Assembly: GCA_041661665.1 (NCBI GenBank)
Contig: JBAZTW010000001.1
Location: 90,544-154,543, forward strand
Source of the DNA: GWC2-45-44 sp041661665
GTDB taxonomy: Bacteria; Planctomycetota; Phycisphaerae; Sedimentisphaerales; UBA12454
DNA length: 64,000 nt
Reading direction: 5' to 3'
In this document: positions 15,741 through 25,082 of the stretch, piece after piece
Layout of the letters: the number at the start of each line of letters is the position of its first letter
How positions within the stretch are numbered: position 1 is the stretch's first letter
Position numbers and translations under genes: made by a program
Notes under the pieces: generated by a model
Databases searched by the model: none
Told to the model about the DNA's origin: nothing
What the model saw: only the letters and a program-made list of their open reading frames with translations

Positions 15741-18386
15741 TTAAAGCGTTCTCGAAACTTTTATAATTTCATAAACTTCAAAAACATCCTGTTCCTTGAT
15801 ATCGTCGAAGCCCGCGATTTTTATGCCGCACTCATTGCCGCTTTTAATCTGCCTGACATCGTCCTTGAAGTGCTTAAGCGATTCAATCTGGCAGTTATCC
15901 CTGACAATAACGCTGTTGCGGATAAGTCTGATTCTGGAGTTTCTGTTGACTTCACCCTGTTCGACATAACAGCCCGCGATAGTTCCGACCCCTGTGATTT
16001 TGAACGTGCTTCTGACGACCGCTTTGCCGATGCTCTTGAATTGTTCTTCCGGCTCCAACAGGCCTGACATAGCTTTTTTGAGGTCTTCGGTTATTCTGTA
16101 AATTATGCTGTAAAGTCTGATGTCAACGCCTTTTGACTCGGCAAGTTTGGCGGCCTTGTCTTCCGGCACGACATTGAAGCCGATGATTATCGCGTTAGAC
16201 GCTTCGGCAAGCACTACGTCGCCTTCGGTAACACCGCCGACGGCGGCGTGAAGTATTTTTACCTGTACTTCGCTGGTGTTGAGGTCGGTTAAGTATTTGT
16301 TCAGCACGTCAACCGAACCCTGCACATCCGCACGGACGATGATATTAACATCCTTTGTTTTTCCAGCCTCAAGACTGCTGAAGAGGTTTTCCATCGTAAC
16401 CTTCGAGCGAGTTCCCAGGGCAGCCATTCTGTCGCTGGATTTCTTTTCCTCCGCAGCGTTCTTTGCGCGGTTGATGTCCGAAAGACAGTAAAATTTGTCG
16501 CCCGCCTGCGGGACGCAGTTTAGGCCTGAGACTTCGACCGGCATAGAATTTGTCGCTGAACTCATTGATTTGCCGAAGCTGTCGCGGAGCGTTCTAACTC
16601 TGCCATAACCTGTGCCTGCGAGAATAATATCGCCTTTTTTCAGACAGCCTTCCTTGACGAGCAGGGTGGCGACAGGGCCTTTGTTCTGGCTGATTCTTGC
16701 TTCCACAACCCAGCCTGTCGCCGGGATTGTCGGGTCAGCTTTGAGTTCAAGCAGTTCGGATGCATAGTCGAGATGTTCGAGCAGGTCTTCAATGCCCGTT
16801 CCCTTTGTTGCGCTTGTTTTAACGACTTCTGTTTTTCCGCCCCATTCAGTCGGAACAAGTTCGTGTTCGGCAAGCTGGCCGTATATTCTGTTTGTATCCA
16901 CACCCGGCAGGTCTATTTTATTCAGCGCGACGATAATGTGAACGCCTGCCGCTTTTGCGTGGTGAATAGCTTCGATTGTCTGCGGCATCAGGCCATCATC
17001 GGCGGCGACGACAAGTATCGCAATGTCGGTCATATTTGCGCCGCGAGCCCGCATTTCGGTAAACGCCTCGTGGCCCGGCGTATCGAGGAATGTAACTCTT
17101 TTTGGATTATCCTTATCGCCCCAAACAACCTGATAAGCTCCGACGTGCTGAGTAATACCGCCCGCTTCGCCTGCGGCAACTTTTGCCGAGCGGATTCTGT
17201 CGAGAAGGCTGGTCTTGCCATGGTCAACGTGACCAAGCATTGTAGCTATAACCGGACGTTTTATGGAATGTTCTTTCGGCCTTTTTTCAAACTCATCGGC
17301 AATCTGCTGTTCGAGCGTTTGCTTATGCTGAATTACAAGTTCTGTTCCCATCTCCAGAGCGATAAATTCCGCGACATCGGTCGGAACAACCTGATTGGCG
17401 GTTGCCATAATACCCTGTGGAATGAGTTTTTGTATAATGTCCGCGATTTTTACCGAAAGCACAGAGGCCAAATCCTTAACAAGGATAGGTTCTGAAATTG
17501 CTGCTTTTTCAGGCTTGGCTCTTTGTGATTCTTCAGTTTTTGATTTTTTGGTTTCTAATTTTCTAACCGGACGCAGCCGCATACCTTCGCCGCCGGCGGC
17601 TTCAAGACGTGCACGTCGTTCTTCTATATCTCTGCCCCTGAGCTTTCTGCCCTTTTTATCTTCAACAGAAAGGTCTTCGGTAACGGAAGCATCATGTTTT
17701 CTGCCGTGTGTTTTCTTTTTGCCCTTACCGGTCTTTGAACCTGAATCAGCGATTTGCGGCGCGGAAGCCAAAAGCGGCTCTGAGGCGGCCTGTTGATACG
17801 AAGGTCTGGTTCTGGGTTTCGGCCTTGGCCTTTCAACGTGTTCTGGGGCCTCAACTCGTATAACCCGCGGGCCGGCAAGTTTTGCAGGCGTGGGTTTTCC
17901 AAGCATCGGACCTGCCGGTGTAATTGTTTTTTTCGGCGGGTGTGTAACGAGCTCGAACTTTGGCAGGGGGGGAGCGACAGGCTTCGACGGGGCGGGCTGC
18001 TCAACAGTTGTCTGTTCTATCGGGGCAGGCTGCTCTGCCTGCATCGGCGTTTCCGCTGTCTGTATGGGTTCTTCAGTTGCAGGCTGTTCAGCAGGTTGCG
18101 GTATTTGAGGCGTTTCTTCAACGACAACGACCTGTTCCTGCTCTTGCGGCTTGGTGATTTTCTTTTTCTTAACCCGAACCTTTTTCAAATCAACCGGAGC
18201 GGCGGTTTCGACCGCTGTGGCATGCTCACCTTCGCTGAACCATTCGCGGATTGTTGCGGCAAGGCCTGCGGATATCGTTGACATATGATTTTGAATGTCC
18301 AGCCCTTCAGCCTGACACTTAGCAATGATAGCTTTGCTATTAACGCCCAGTTCTTTCGCTAAAAGATGAACTCTTGTAATTGCCAA
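15741..18386 (-). CDS. infB: Translation initiation factor IF-2
   Basis: This GTPase brings formyl-Met-tRNA to the ribosome. It has 881 residues. The N-terminal domain starts with RVHLLAKELGVNSKAIIAKCQ. A long linker rich in Pro, Glu, Gln and Lys runs to about residue 340. The GTPase core begins with GHVDHGKTSLLD near residue 385, and DTPGHEAF and NKIDLP follow. The usual C-terminal domains come after. It is flanked by nusA, 44 bp upstream, and rbfA. Confidence 0.97.
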   Translation of the reverse strand: MAITRVHLLAKELGVNSKAIIAKCQAEGLDIQNHMSTISAGLAATIREWFSEGEHATAVETAAPVDLKKVRVKKKKITKPQEQEQVVVVEETPQIPQPAEQPATEEPIQTAETPMQAEQPAPIEQTTVEQPAPSKPVAPPLPKFELVTHPPKKTITPAGPMLGKPTPAKLAGPRVIRVEAPEHVERPRPKPRTRPSYQQAASEPLLASAPQIADSGSKTGKGKKKTHGRKHDASVTEDLSVEDKKGRKLRGRDIEERRARLEAAGGEGMRLRPVRKLETKKSKTEESQRAKPEKAAISEPILVKDLASVLSVKIADIIQKLIPQGIMATANQVVPTDVAEFIALEMGTELVIQHKQTLEQQIADEFEKRPKEHSIKRPVIATMLGHVDHGKTSLLDRIRSAKVAAGEAGGITQHVGAYQVVWGDKDNPKRVTFLDTPGHEAFTEMRARGANMTDIAILVVAADDGLMPQTIEAIHHAKAAGVHIIVALNKIDLPGVDTNRIYGQLAEHELVPTEWGGKTEVVKTSATKGTGIEDLLEHLDYASELLELKADPTIPATGWVVEARISQNKGPVATLLVKEGCLKKGDIILAGTGYGRVRTLRDSFGKSMSSATNSMPVEVSGLNCVPQAGDKFYCLSDINRAKNAAEEKKSSDRMAALGTRSKVTMENLFSSLEAGKTKDVNIIVRADVQGSVDVLNKYLTDLNTSEVQVKILHAAVGGVTEGDVVLAEASNAIIIGFNVVPEDKAAKLAESKGVDIRLYSIIYRITEDLKKAMSGLLEPEEQFKSIGKAVVRSTFKITGVGTIAGCYVEQGEVNRNSRIRLIRNSVIVRDNCQIESLKHFKDDVRQIKSGNECGIKIAGFDDIKEQDVFEVYEIIKVSRTL

Positions 18387-18430
18387 CCTTTTTTAACTCC
18401 GTTTTTTAAATTTTGCTTTGCCCTGCAGAT

Positions 18431-19663
18431 TTACTGTTGGGTCTGCGAATCGGCATCTATTTTTGCCGGCGTTTTGCCCATCAAAGATTGAGCGATAGTA
18501 ACGCTGGTTTCGGCGGTTTGTTTTCTGGCAAGCTCTTCAGCGGTTTTAACAACCTGCGCAGCAAGTTCAGGACTGATGCCGATTTCTTTTACCAGAGGGT
18601 CGGCTCCGATTTCAGCAAGGTCAAGAACGCTGATTACACCAAGAGCGATAAGCTTATCGACAAACGTAGGCGACAAGCCTTCTACGTTTTTCAGGCCGGT
18701 CGAAAGTTTTTCGACTTCCTGATTGTACTCTTCAGGAGTGAGAATATCAATGTCCCAATCGGTGAGTCTTGCTGCCAGCCTTACGTTTTGTCCGTGCTTT
18801 CCGATGGCAAGGCTCAATTGGTCTTCAGCTACGACAACGGTCGCGCCGCCCAATTCGAAGCACAACGCCACCTGACTGCATTTTGCTGGCATAAGTGCGT
18901 TGGCTATCAATTCCTGCGAAGATTCGTTCCATCTGACAATGTCTATTTTTTCGCCGCCAAGCTCATCAACGATATTTTTAATCCTGCTGCCTCGAACACC
19001 TACGCAGGCGCCGACAGCGTCAACCTTGTTATCGTTTGACAGCACGGCTAATTTTGTTCTGTATCCCGCCTCACGGGCAAGGGCTTTTATCTCGATGATA
19101 CCTTCAGCAACTTCGGGCACTTCAAGCTCAAACAGTCTTCTGATAAATTCCGGGTGTGTTCGCGAAAGGACTATTTTGACGGTGCTTGTCATATCACGAA
19201 CATCGAGTATCATACCCCTGATTCTTTCTCCGATGTGATGACTCTGGCCGGAGATTTGCTCAGTCTTGGGTAAAATAGCCTCGGCTCTGCTGTTAAGATT
19301 TATGATTACCGAACCGCCCTCATATCTTACGACGGTTCCGCTGATTATTTCGCCTTTGCGTTCGACGAATTCATCGTAGACGCTCTGTCTTTCGTCAGCT
19401 TTTATCTTCTGAATCATTACCTGTTTGGCTGTTTGAGCCGGTATTCTTCCGAGCTGTTTGATGTCAATTTGTACGCCTTCTTTATAGGCGACAATGTCGC
19501 CTGTTGTCCTGTCAATATGAACCTTAACATCGAGTTCGGTTTTTCCGTAGTATTTGCGTGTAGCCGAAACCATCGCTGATTCGAGGTCTGCGAATAGAGA
19601 CTCCCTGTCGATGTTCTTATCACGAGCTATATTGTCAACAATTCTTACAAGTTCCTGATTCAT
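18431..19663 (-). CDS. nusA: Transcription termination/antitermination factor NusA
   Basis: NusA binds RNA polymerase and modulates pausing, termination and antitermination. It has 410 residues: an N-terminal polymerase-binding domain, an S1 domain (GEIISGTVVRYEGGSVIINL), two KH domains (with GVRGSRIKNIVDELGGEKIDIV and AIGKHGQNVRLAARLT), and a short C-terminal helix-hairpin region. rimP, often just upstream in other bacteria, is absent. In its place are a consensus promoter and a long folded leader. Confidence 0.95.
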   Translation of the reverse strand: MNQELVRIVDNIARDKNIDRESLFADLESAMVSATRKYYGKTELDVKVHIDRTTGDIVAYKEGVQIDIKQLGRIPAQTAKQVMIQKIKADERQSVYDEFVERKGEIISGTVVRYEGGSVIINLNSRAEAILPKTEQISGQSHHIGERIRGMILDVRDMTSTVKIVLSRTHPEFIRRLFELEVPEVAEGIIEIKALAREAGYRTKLAVLSNDNKVDAVGACVGVRGSRIKNIVDELGGEKIDIVRWNESSQELIANALMPAKCSQVALCFELGGATVVVAEDQLSLAIGKHGQNVRLAARLTDWDIDILTPEEYNQEVEKLSTGLKNVEGLSPTFVDKLIALGVISVLDLAEIGADPLVKEIGISPELAAQVVKTAEELARKQTAETSVTIAQSLMGKTPAKIDADSQTQQ

Positions 19664-19944
19664 TACAAAAACCTTTCACCAAAAAAAATGGAAACTTTCC
19701 GATAAAGAACGTTTCCACTTCGATAAGCCATCCAAATTGTTGCAGGCCAATCTTTACATCTGCGATATCTCCGCAACAATCATAATCGAAGCCTTCGAAG
19801 CGAAAGCAAAGGCGCACCGTACAAAAGACTTGCAATCTCTGCACGGCCTACCCGATGTAGCCGCCCGGCTACACACGGCTGTTAAATCCTATATGAAGCA
19901 TAGTCATAAGACCCTTTGTTTTCCTAAAGTTAAAAACAGGCTTA
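19664..19944 (-). promoter_or_regulatory. Structured 5' leader RNA of the nusA operon
   Basis: About 280 nt without a gene lie between the promoter and nusA. On the minus strand four foldable elements follow one another. TGTAGCC/GGCTACA has a 4-base loop (19856-19873). CCGTGCA/TGTACGG lies at 19817-19846. A nested pair has CTTCGAT/ATCGAAG outside (19718-19724/19785-19791) and ATTGTTGC/GCAACAAT inside (19736-19743/19773-19780). A terminator-like hairpin begins directly after that. No tRNA, such as the initiator tRNA found here in enterobacteria, fits the sequence. It could be a cis-regulator or a separate RNA. Confidence 0.5.
19681..19717 (-). terminator. Terminator-like hairpin just upstream of nusA
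   Basis: On the minus strand TGGAAAC (19711-19717) pairs with GTTTCCA (19689-19695), followed at once by eight T (19688-19681). It sits 18 bp before the nusA start, inside the leader, so it would act as an attenuator or as the end of a separate leader RNA. Confidence 0.6.
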
Positions 19945-19951
19945 GTCGGCG

Positions 19952-19979
19952 ATTATACTGCCTGAAAAATGTTTGTCAA
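19952..19979 (-). promoter_or_regulatory. Consensus sigma-70 promoter of the nusA operon
   Basis: TTGACA (19974-19979) and TATAAT (19952-19957) on the minus strand both match consensus exactly, with a 16-base spacer. Transcription would start near 19944. Confidence 0.75.
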
Positions 19980-20049
19980 ACAATTAAAATCCCTAAAAAA
20001 GACACTGGAATACTTTTATTTTTACAAGACTCTGCAAACTACGCCCTGA

Positions 20050-21063
20050 TTATTCCACCGTTCTCAGTTCGGAACAACCTTCCTGGAACATATCGTATAG
20101 TTCTATGATTTCGCCGTTGAAAAGCCTGATGCAGCCCTGCGAGCTTTTTGTGCCGATAGTTGCTTCGTCTTTTGTGCCGTGGATAGCGATGCCTGATATG
20201 TTTTGCGTTCTGCTGTCGATACCTTCAAGAGCAATCCAGCCTGAGCCGAGCGGATAGTCAGGGTCGTCAGATTTATATGTTCTTCCTGTTTCGGGGTCAG
20301 TCCATACCGGCTTGATGAGTTTTCCGCCGACTTTTGCCCGCCACAGTCCTGTTGGGGTTTCCTTGCCCTGTCTTCCTGTTCCTATTTTATAGCTTTTCAC
20401 ATAGACGTTTTGCAGATATAAATCCATTGTGAACGATGAAAGATAAGCGACGGCGTGAAACGGGCCCTCTACGACTTTGATTATTTGTCCTGCCCTGAGT
20501 GATTTTTCGTTTGTGATATTATTTATTTTCATCAGAAATTTATAAGGCACTTTATGTTTTGCCGCGATGCCGGACAGAAGGTCGCCTGATTCGACTTTAT
20601 AATTTGAGCAGAGGTTGTCGCCGAACTGAACGGTCTTGCTTAAGAGCCAGTCGTTGGCAAGGGTCTGCAACTGCTGTTTGACCTGCTGCCTGAGACTGTC
20701 TTCCATCGCCATATTCAGCACATCGTTGAGTGTGTTTCGGGCGGCGACGATTTTGCCTTCGCTGACGCACTGCTGAGCGTCTTTGAGAAGAGCCAATACT
20801 CTCGGTCCTGCCACGTTGTTGGCTTCCGAGACTACCTGCCCCAATCCGCCTGTCTGCTGGGCAGGCTGTGTCTGGAGTTGTCCCTGCTTTACCGGCGTTT
20901 GCTGAACCGCAGTCGTCGGCTGAACAGGCTGAACTTCCTGATTTTCTTTTTTCTTGCCGAACGGGTAGAAAAACACCGCCGCTGCGCCGGCCAGAATAAT
21001 CACCGCAGCAACGTAAAAGACTATATTTTTACTTCCCTGCTTTTTTCCATAATTTACAGCCAT
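20050..21063 (-). CDS. L,D-transpeptidase (YkuD) with LysM domain, membrane-anchored
   Basis: The protein probably crosslinks peptidoglycan or attaches proteins to it in the periplasm. From the ATG at 21063 it has 337 residues. One membrane anchor (IVFYVAAVIILAGAAAVFF) lies near residues 13-31. A Gln/Pro-rich linker and a helical region follow, then a LysM peptidoglycan-binding motif (YKVESGDLLSGIAAKHKVP). The C-terminal YkuD domain holds IHGTKDEATIGTKSSQGCIR with the catalytic His and Cys. An earlier in-frame ATG at 21108 lacks a ribosome site, whereas AAGGA precedes 21063. It stands alone. Confidence 0.9.
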   Translation of the reverse strand: MAVNYGKKQGSKNIVFYVAAVIILAGAAAVFFYPFGKKKENQEVQPVQPTTAVQQTPVKQGQLQTQPAQQTGGLGQVVSEANNVAGPRVLALLKDAQQCVSEGKIVAARNTLNDVLNMAMEDSLRQQVKQQLQTLANDWLLSKTVQFGDNLCSNYKVESGDLLSGIAAKHKVPYKFLMKINNITNEKSLRAGQIIKVVEGPFHAVAYLSSFTMDLYLQNVYVKSYKIGTGRQGKETPTGLWRAKVGGKLIKPVWTDPETGRTYKSDDPDYPLGSGWIALEGIDSRTQNISGIAIHGTKDEATIGTKSSQGCIRLFNGEIIELYDMFQEGCSELRTVE

Positions 21064-21395
21064 TTTATTTCGTCCTTCATAACAAATGACTAACCCGGGG
21101 TTTCCCATTTAAATCTGCTCATATAAGTCGCTGAGCTTTATTTCCAATAGAATATCGAACCTGTCCTGAAAATCAAGATTTTTAACTTTATATTGCAAAA
21201 ACACGAATTTGGGGGCTGATTATCGTTTTTTTTGAGAACCTCAACCCTTGTCTATGTCTGAAAAGCAGGTTTTTCAGCAATTATTAGCGTTATCCAGTTC
21301 ATAAGACTATTGCCTGTGCTAATGGAATTACTTCTGGTCTCATATTACATGAGGGCCTACTTCGCCGGAGCGGCTGCGAGGGCTGGAAGATTAGA
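21064..21395. other. Intergenic region between L,D-transpeptidase and rpe
   Basis: These 330 bp hold a CTGAAAA/TTTTCAG hairpin (about 21258-21278), without the T run of a clear terminator on either strand. I see no gene here. Confidence 0.4.
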
Positions 21396-22067
21396 TTATC
21401 GGCAGGCTTTGCGTATGGCCTCAATCGCGGCGGGGCGGTCGGTTTTGCCGAAAATGGCGTTGCCTGCGACCAGTGTATCAGCGCCAAGTTCAGCGACGAT
21501 GCGGGCAGTTTCGGCATCAATTCCGCCATCAACTTCAATGCGAATGTCTTTGCCGACAATCTGTCTTATTGGTTTGATTTTTTTTGCGGCCTCAAGAATG
21601 AAACTCTGTCCGCCAAAGCCCGGATGGACAGTCATTACCAATATCATATCCGCCAGATGAGCAAATTTTTCAATTTTGGAAACTGGCGTTTCAGGGTTGA
21701 GGCACAAGCCTGCGGAAATTCCCGAATCGTGGAGTTTTTTTATGAAATCGGTCGGGTTGGGGACGACTTCGATGTGAAAGGTAATATGGTCAACGCCCGC
21801 CTTAATGAAGGCATCGGCGTATTTTTCCGGTTCGCTTATCATAAGATGGCTGTCGAAAAAGAGGTTTGAGTGTTTGCGGATTTTGGCAATGACAGGGGGG
21901 CCGATTGATATATTCGGCACGAAATGGCCGTCCATAACGTCTAAATGCAGGATTTTTAGGCCTGTCTTTTCGACCTGGCTAATCTCATCGGCCAATACAG
22001 CGAAATCGGCGCTGAGAATTGACGGGGCTATCTCAATTGTTCCGGCTTTTGGCAGTTTTCTATTCAT
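21396..22067 (-). CDS. rpe: Ribulose-phosphate 3-epimerase
   Basis: The enzyme interconverts ribulose-5-phosphate and xylulose-5-phosphate in the pentose phosphate pathway. It has 223 residues with a TIM-barrel pattern: APSILSADF at strand 1, LDVMDGHFVPN with the metal-binding His and Asp, DSHLM, MTVHPGFGGQ and VDGGI. It is a single gene with a typical length. Confidence 0.95.
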   Translation of the reverse strand: MNRKLPKAGTIEIAPSILSADFAVLADEISQVEKTGLKILHLDVMDGHFVPNISIGPPVIAKIRKHSNLFFDSHLMISEPEKYADAFIKAGVDHITFHIEVVPNPTDFIKKLHDSGISAGLCLNPETPVSKIEKFAHLADMILVMTVHPGFGGQSFILEAAKKIKPIRQIVGKDIRIEVDGGIDAETARIVAELGADTLVAGNAIFGKTDRPAAIEAIRKACR

Positions 22068-22178
22068 AATTTTTCACCACAGAGAAAATAATTTTCCTAC
22101 TGATAACTGATAACCGATAACTGGGTTTCTGACACATATTCTAACAGCAGACTTTGCAGATTTCACGTTTTTTTTGAT

Positions 22179-22207
22179 AAAAAAACGGCAGGAAAATTTT
22201 CCTGCCG
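22179..22207 (-). terminator. Intrinsic terminator of the first PEP-CTERM gene
   Basis: An 11-bp perfect palindrome (CGGCAGGAAAA and its complement, 22186-22207) is followed on the minus strand by a T run (22185-22179). It lies 31 bp after the PEP-CTERM gene stop. Confidence 0.8.
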
Positions 22208-22238
22208 TTGATAAGCTGTAAGTGTTTTTGAAAGGTTG

Positions 22239-23126
22239 TTATTTCTTTCTGCGAAGCAGCAACCCGCCAAGACCAAGCAAACACATAGTTGCCGGTTCGG
22301 GAATTACTGTTGCATAGACATCAATGTTTCCAGCGTAAAAATCCATCTGGTCATGGCCGTTTTCCAGACCATTTGTATATGTGTTGGTACCGTTCTCATA
22401 ACCTAATGTTCTGTAATCTTTATTATATATGAGTGTACCGGTGTAAGACAGCTTGTTTGACAACTGCCAGCTTGCAAGGGTCGAATCCGGCTGACCAATA
22501 GTGTACCAATGGAATATACCATCCGAATTAAGATCTCCGGAAACAGTCATTACATATGTGTTTCCTATAACCTGAAAATTCGTGACAGCCATTGTAAAAG
22601 AGGTGCCTCTGAACAGGCTATTGATAAGCTGACCAGTCTGAGCGCCGCCCTGATAGTTGTTGATTGCCCATGCCGCTTGCGATTGATTTGGAATAACATT
22701 TGTTAGCAATGCACCAGAAGCATTGTTATTTGTGTTATCGGCAAAAGATACAGAGGGGATACCTACGCCGCCGGCATTGTTATAGGTAGCTGCGGTTCCC
22801 TGCAAGTCGAATCCAAACTGGCTTGAACCAACAGGCTGGCCTGAGAAAATGCTGTTCATTGTTTGTCCGCCTCCGAGATCTACGGTGTTGTCAAACTGAA
22901 AATACGAACCATTGGTGTTGCTGTATCCGAACCGTGCTTTGACATACGCCTGATTACTTGGTTGTTCATCGTAGCCGCTAACTATACCATCGCCGCTTAT
23001 ATCTATATTATTGTAATATAGCATCAGGCCGCCGCCGGCAGTGCCAACCTTTACCTGTTGGGCTGATACGCTGCCAATTGCCAAAACCATCAGAACTACT
23101 GCACAAATTGTAATTAATTTTTTCAT
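22239..23126 (-). CDS. PEP-CTERM protein 1, unknown exported domain
   Basis: This is an exported protein of 295 residues. The signal peptide is MKKLITICAVVLMVLAIGSVSA, and the C-terminal sorting tail is PEPATMCLLGLGGLLLRRKK (PEP motif, membrane segment, basic end). An exosortase recognises such a tail. The middle resembles a beta-sandwich with dockerin-like wording (ISGDGIVSGYDE, SGDLNSDGIFHW), but no clear calcium loop repeat is proven. The upstream ATG at 23141 overlaps the ribosome site GGAAAGAG, so 23126 is the start. First in reading of coordinates, it is last in the minus-strand series of eight. Confidence 0.85.
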   Translation of the reverse strand: MKKLITICAVVLMVLAIGSVSAQQVKVGTAGGGLMLYYNNIDISGDGIVSGYDEQPSNQAYVKARFGYSNTNGSYFQFDNTVDLGGGQTMNSIFSGQPVGSSQFGFDLQGTAATYNNAGGVGIPSVSFADNTNNNASGALLTNVIPNQSQAAWAINNYQGGAQTGQLINSLFRGTSFTMAVTNFQVIGNTYVMTVSGDLNSDGIFHWYTIGQPDSTLASWQLSNKLSYTGTLIYNKDYRTLGYENGTNTYTNGLENGHDQMDFYAGNIDVYATVIPEPATMCLLGLGGLLLRRKK

Positions 23127-23184
23127 TCTCTTTCCTTCCATAAAAAACTGTTAATATTTTTTTACTATACCGTTTTAAAGAAAA

Positions 23185-23211
23185 GAGCCGGCGTGAGTTT
23201 TGTGCCGGCTC
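23185..23211 (-). terminator. GCCGGC-type hairpin after PEP-CTERM gene 2
   Basis: GAGCCGGC pairs with GCCGGCTC around an 11-base loop, followed on the minus strand by TTTTCTTT. It is one of a set of similar hairpins at the ends of these genes. Confidence 0.55.
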
Positions 23212-23246
23212 GTTCTTAAATAATCATTATTCACCGTATTATTGTA

Positions 23247-23876
23247 TTATTTTTTTCTGCGAAGCAGCAAACCGCCAAGACCAAGCAAACACATTGTTGC
23301 CGGTTCAGGGACAACATCGAATCTTGCTATGACATCTCGCTCAGGCTGAACCCATGGATTAGAGCCGCTGAAGTTGGAACCGCCAACACGACTAAGTCCC
23401 AGTGAGGTTACATCAACCTGATAACCCTGAACAGTGAAAGAACTCGTAGCTCCTTCGTTGAGAGCCAGATAATCGTTGTCCCAGGTACATTCAAGAAGGC
23501 CGGTCTGACTAATAGAACCAGCAGGGCCGCCGCTGAAGGATATACTGCGGATAGCTGTAATATTGAAAGACAAATCACTCCAGGCACCCGGGTCGGTCGC
23601 AGTGCCGCCATAGGTGTAATCGATAGTCCACTTAAGGGTGTTAATCTTCAGGTTGTAGGTTCCTGGTGTAAGGTCAAGTGTGCCGGTATAGGTAACCATT
23701 TCCAGCGTATCGCCCGGATAACCATTAACGCCCCACGGTGCATTAGCCGGCGGTGTAGTAGAGGCTGGATATTGAATTGCCCCCCAGCCGGACACTGTGT
23801 AATTGACTGTTGTCGCGCCAGCAGTCATTGCCATAACAAAAACTACTGCTGCACAAATTGCTGCTAATTTCTTCAT
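23247..23876 (-). CDS. PEP-CTERM protein 2, unknown exported domain
   Basis: The exported protein has 209 residues, with signal peptide MKKLAAICAAVVFVMAMTAGA and tail VPEPATMCLLGLGGLLLRRKK, nearly identical to protein 1 in the tail only. The middle is rich in Gly, Ser, Thr and aromatic residues and looks like a beta-sandwich; I do not recognise it. The start at 23876 is set by GGAAAGAG just upstream, as in protein 1. The leader sequences of genes 1 and 2 are alike for about 30 bases, so the genes likely share an ancestor segment. Confidence 0.85.
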   Translation of the reverse strand: MKKLAAICAAVVFVMAMTAGATTVNYTVSGWGAIQYPASTTPPANAPWGVNGYPGDTLEMVTYTGTLDLTPGTYNLKINTLKWTIDYTYGGTATDPGAWSDLSFNITAIRSISFSGGPAGSISQTGLLECTWDNDYLALNEGATSSFTVQGYQVDVTSLGLSRVGGSNFSGSNPWVQPERDVIARFDVVPEPATMCLLGLGGLLLRRKK

Positions 23877-23942
23877 TCTCTTTCCTTCCATAAAAAACTG
23901 TTATTGTTTATTTCTTCACTACGCTGTTAAAAAAAATGGACT

Positions 23943-23967
23943 GCCGGTGCGAACATTTCGTGCCGGC
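23943..23967 (-). terminator. GCCGGTGCGAA-type hairpin after the M28 gene
   Basis: An 11-bp stem with a CAT loop and two G-U pairs lies 36 bp beyond the M28 stop. It is nearly the same sequence as the hairpin at 26082. Confidence 0.6.
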
Positions 23968-24002
23968 TCGTCCTTAATAATCATATTCACCGTATTATTG
24001 CA

Positions 24003-24901
24003 TTATTTCTTTCTGCGAAGCAGCAAAACTCCAAGACCAAGCAACGCCATTGTTGCCGGCTCTGGGACTAATCCGGCAGACCCTGCCAGATAACCCACAG
24101 TCGCTCGGGTCATATTGGTGGCGTATTGGTAATCGATATAGTTCGGCATATCTACGGTGTCATTAGCAGTGTGATAGTAAGGGTTATCACGGACTGCCGG
24201 TTCAATCAACAAGACGGCCTGTTTGCCATTCCATTCGAAAGGAGCGTGATCGCTCGCATCAAAAGTGCCGCCGAAGAAAGCCGTAACACCGTTTCCATAG
24301 GCGCTGAAAGCGCTGGCCAGAGCCTGTTTGACGGGATCTGAACTGCTGCGTCCGTAAATCAGAGCCTTGTCGTGATTGGAATTGTTTTCGGGAAGATTAT
24401 AGGCAATCATATCCATTGCGACCATGCCGCGAATATCGTCGCCGCTATGTGCGGAGGCATAAGCGTTACTTCCTACAAGCCCCTGCTCTTCCCGGTCGAA
24501 CGCGATGAACACCAAGGTGGATTTAAATTGATACTTCGACAGGACATTGGCTGCTTCCAGGATACCAGCTACTCCGCTGGCATCGTCATCTGCCCCGGGA
24601 TTACTCGCCGAATCATAATGAGCGCCGACGATATATTGACCAGCGGTTGGATCTGTGCCCGGAAGAACCCCAACAACGTTGTTATATGTAGTACCCCCAT
24701 AGGTGAAAGGGGAAAGGGATGTCTGCAGTCCAAANNNNNNNNNNCCCCCGTGTGGGTGTACAAATAATCATTCAGATAACTGTAATAGGTGGTCTGATTG
24801 ACATTTGTGACGACGTCTAAAACATTGCCGCCAAACGTCACAGAAGTCAAGGCAAGAACAATCACCGCCACCAGAACACTCATACTATTTCTGATGTTCA
24901 T
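24003..24901 (-). CDS. M28-family aminopeptidase with PEP-CTERM tail, interrupted by assembly gap
   Basis: This is an exported zinc peptidase. After a signal peptide (from the ATG at 24901, with GGAGG six bases upstream) the protein shows the M28 ligands in order: HYDS, GADDDASG, DREEQGL with the catalytic Glu, MDMIAY and YYHTANDT. The tail is PEPATMALLGLGVLLLRRKK. Ten N at 24735-24744 interrupt the gene, and the reading frames on the two sides do not agree across exactly ten bases. The true gap is therefore of another length, or a frameshift exists. About 20 residues are probably missing, judged from where the two halves break. It substitutes a peptidase for the purely structural neighbours. 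Confidence 0.85.
24735..24744. other. Assembly gap (10 N)
   Basis: Ten undetermined bases inside the M28 gene are probably a scaffold join of unknown true length. Confidence 0.98.
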
Positions 24902-25020
24902 AATCAACCTCCAACCTCAAAACAAGAGGGTTAGTTTTTTTATTGTTTTTTGCGATGAATTATTCACGCAAAGTTTTTTTTCACTACGTTACTACGCAGT
25001 TTCGCTTCAAAAAAGGACGG

Positions 25021-25045
25021 GCTGACACGAATGTGTCGTGTCGGC
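25021..25045 (-). terminator. Hairpin after PEP-CTERM gene 4
   Basis: GCTGACACGA pairs with TCGTGTCGGC around a 5-base loop. It lies 38 bp beyond the stop of the gene at 25083. It is analogous to, but diverged from, the other array hairpins. Confidence 0.5.
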
Positions 25046-25082
25046 TCGTCCCTGAACAATCATATTTAATGATAGTTACTGT

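Noticed and set aside
19664..19944. Initiator tRNA or rimP in the nusA leader
   Set aside because: No T-arm sequence or cloverleaf fits, and no RimP-like reading frame exists there. The leader is non-coding as far as I can see.
24569..24907. Separate 112-residue gene upstream of the M28 peptidase
   Set aside because: It is an artefact of the ten N. Its second half is in the wrong frame, and the correct frame continues the peptidase with HYDS and GADDDASG.
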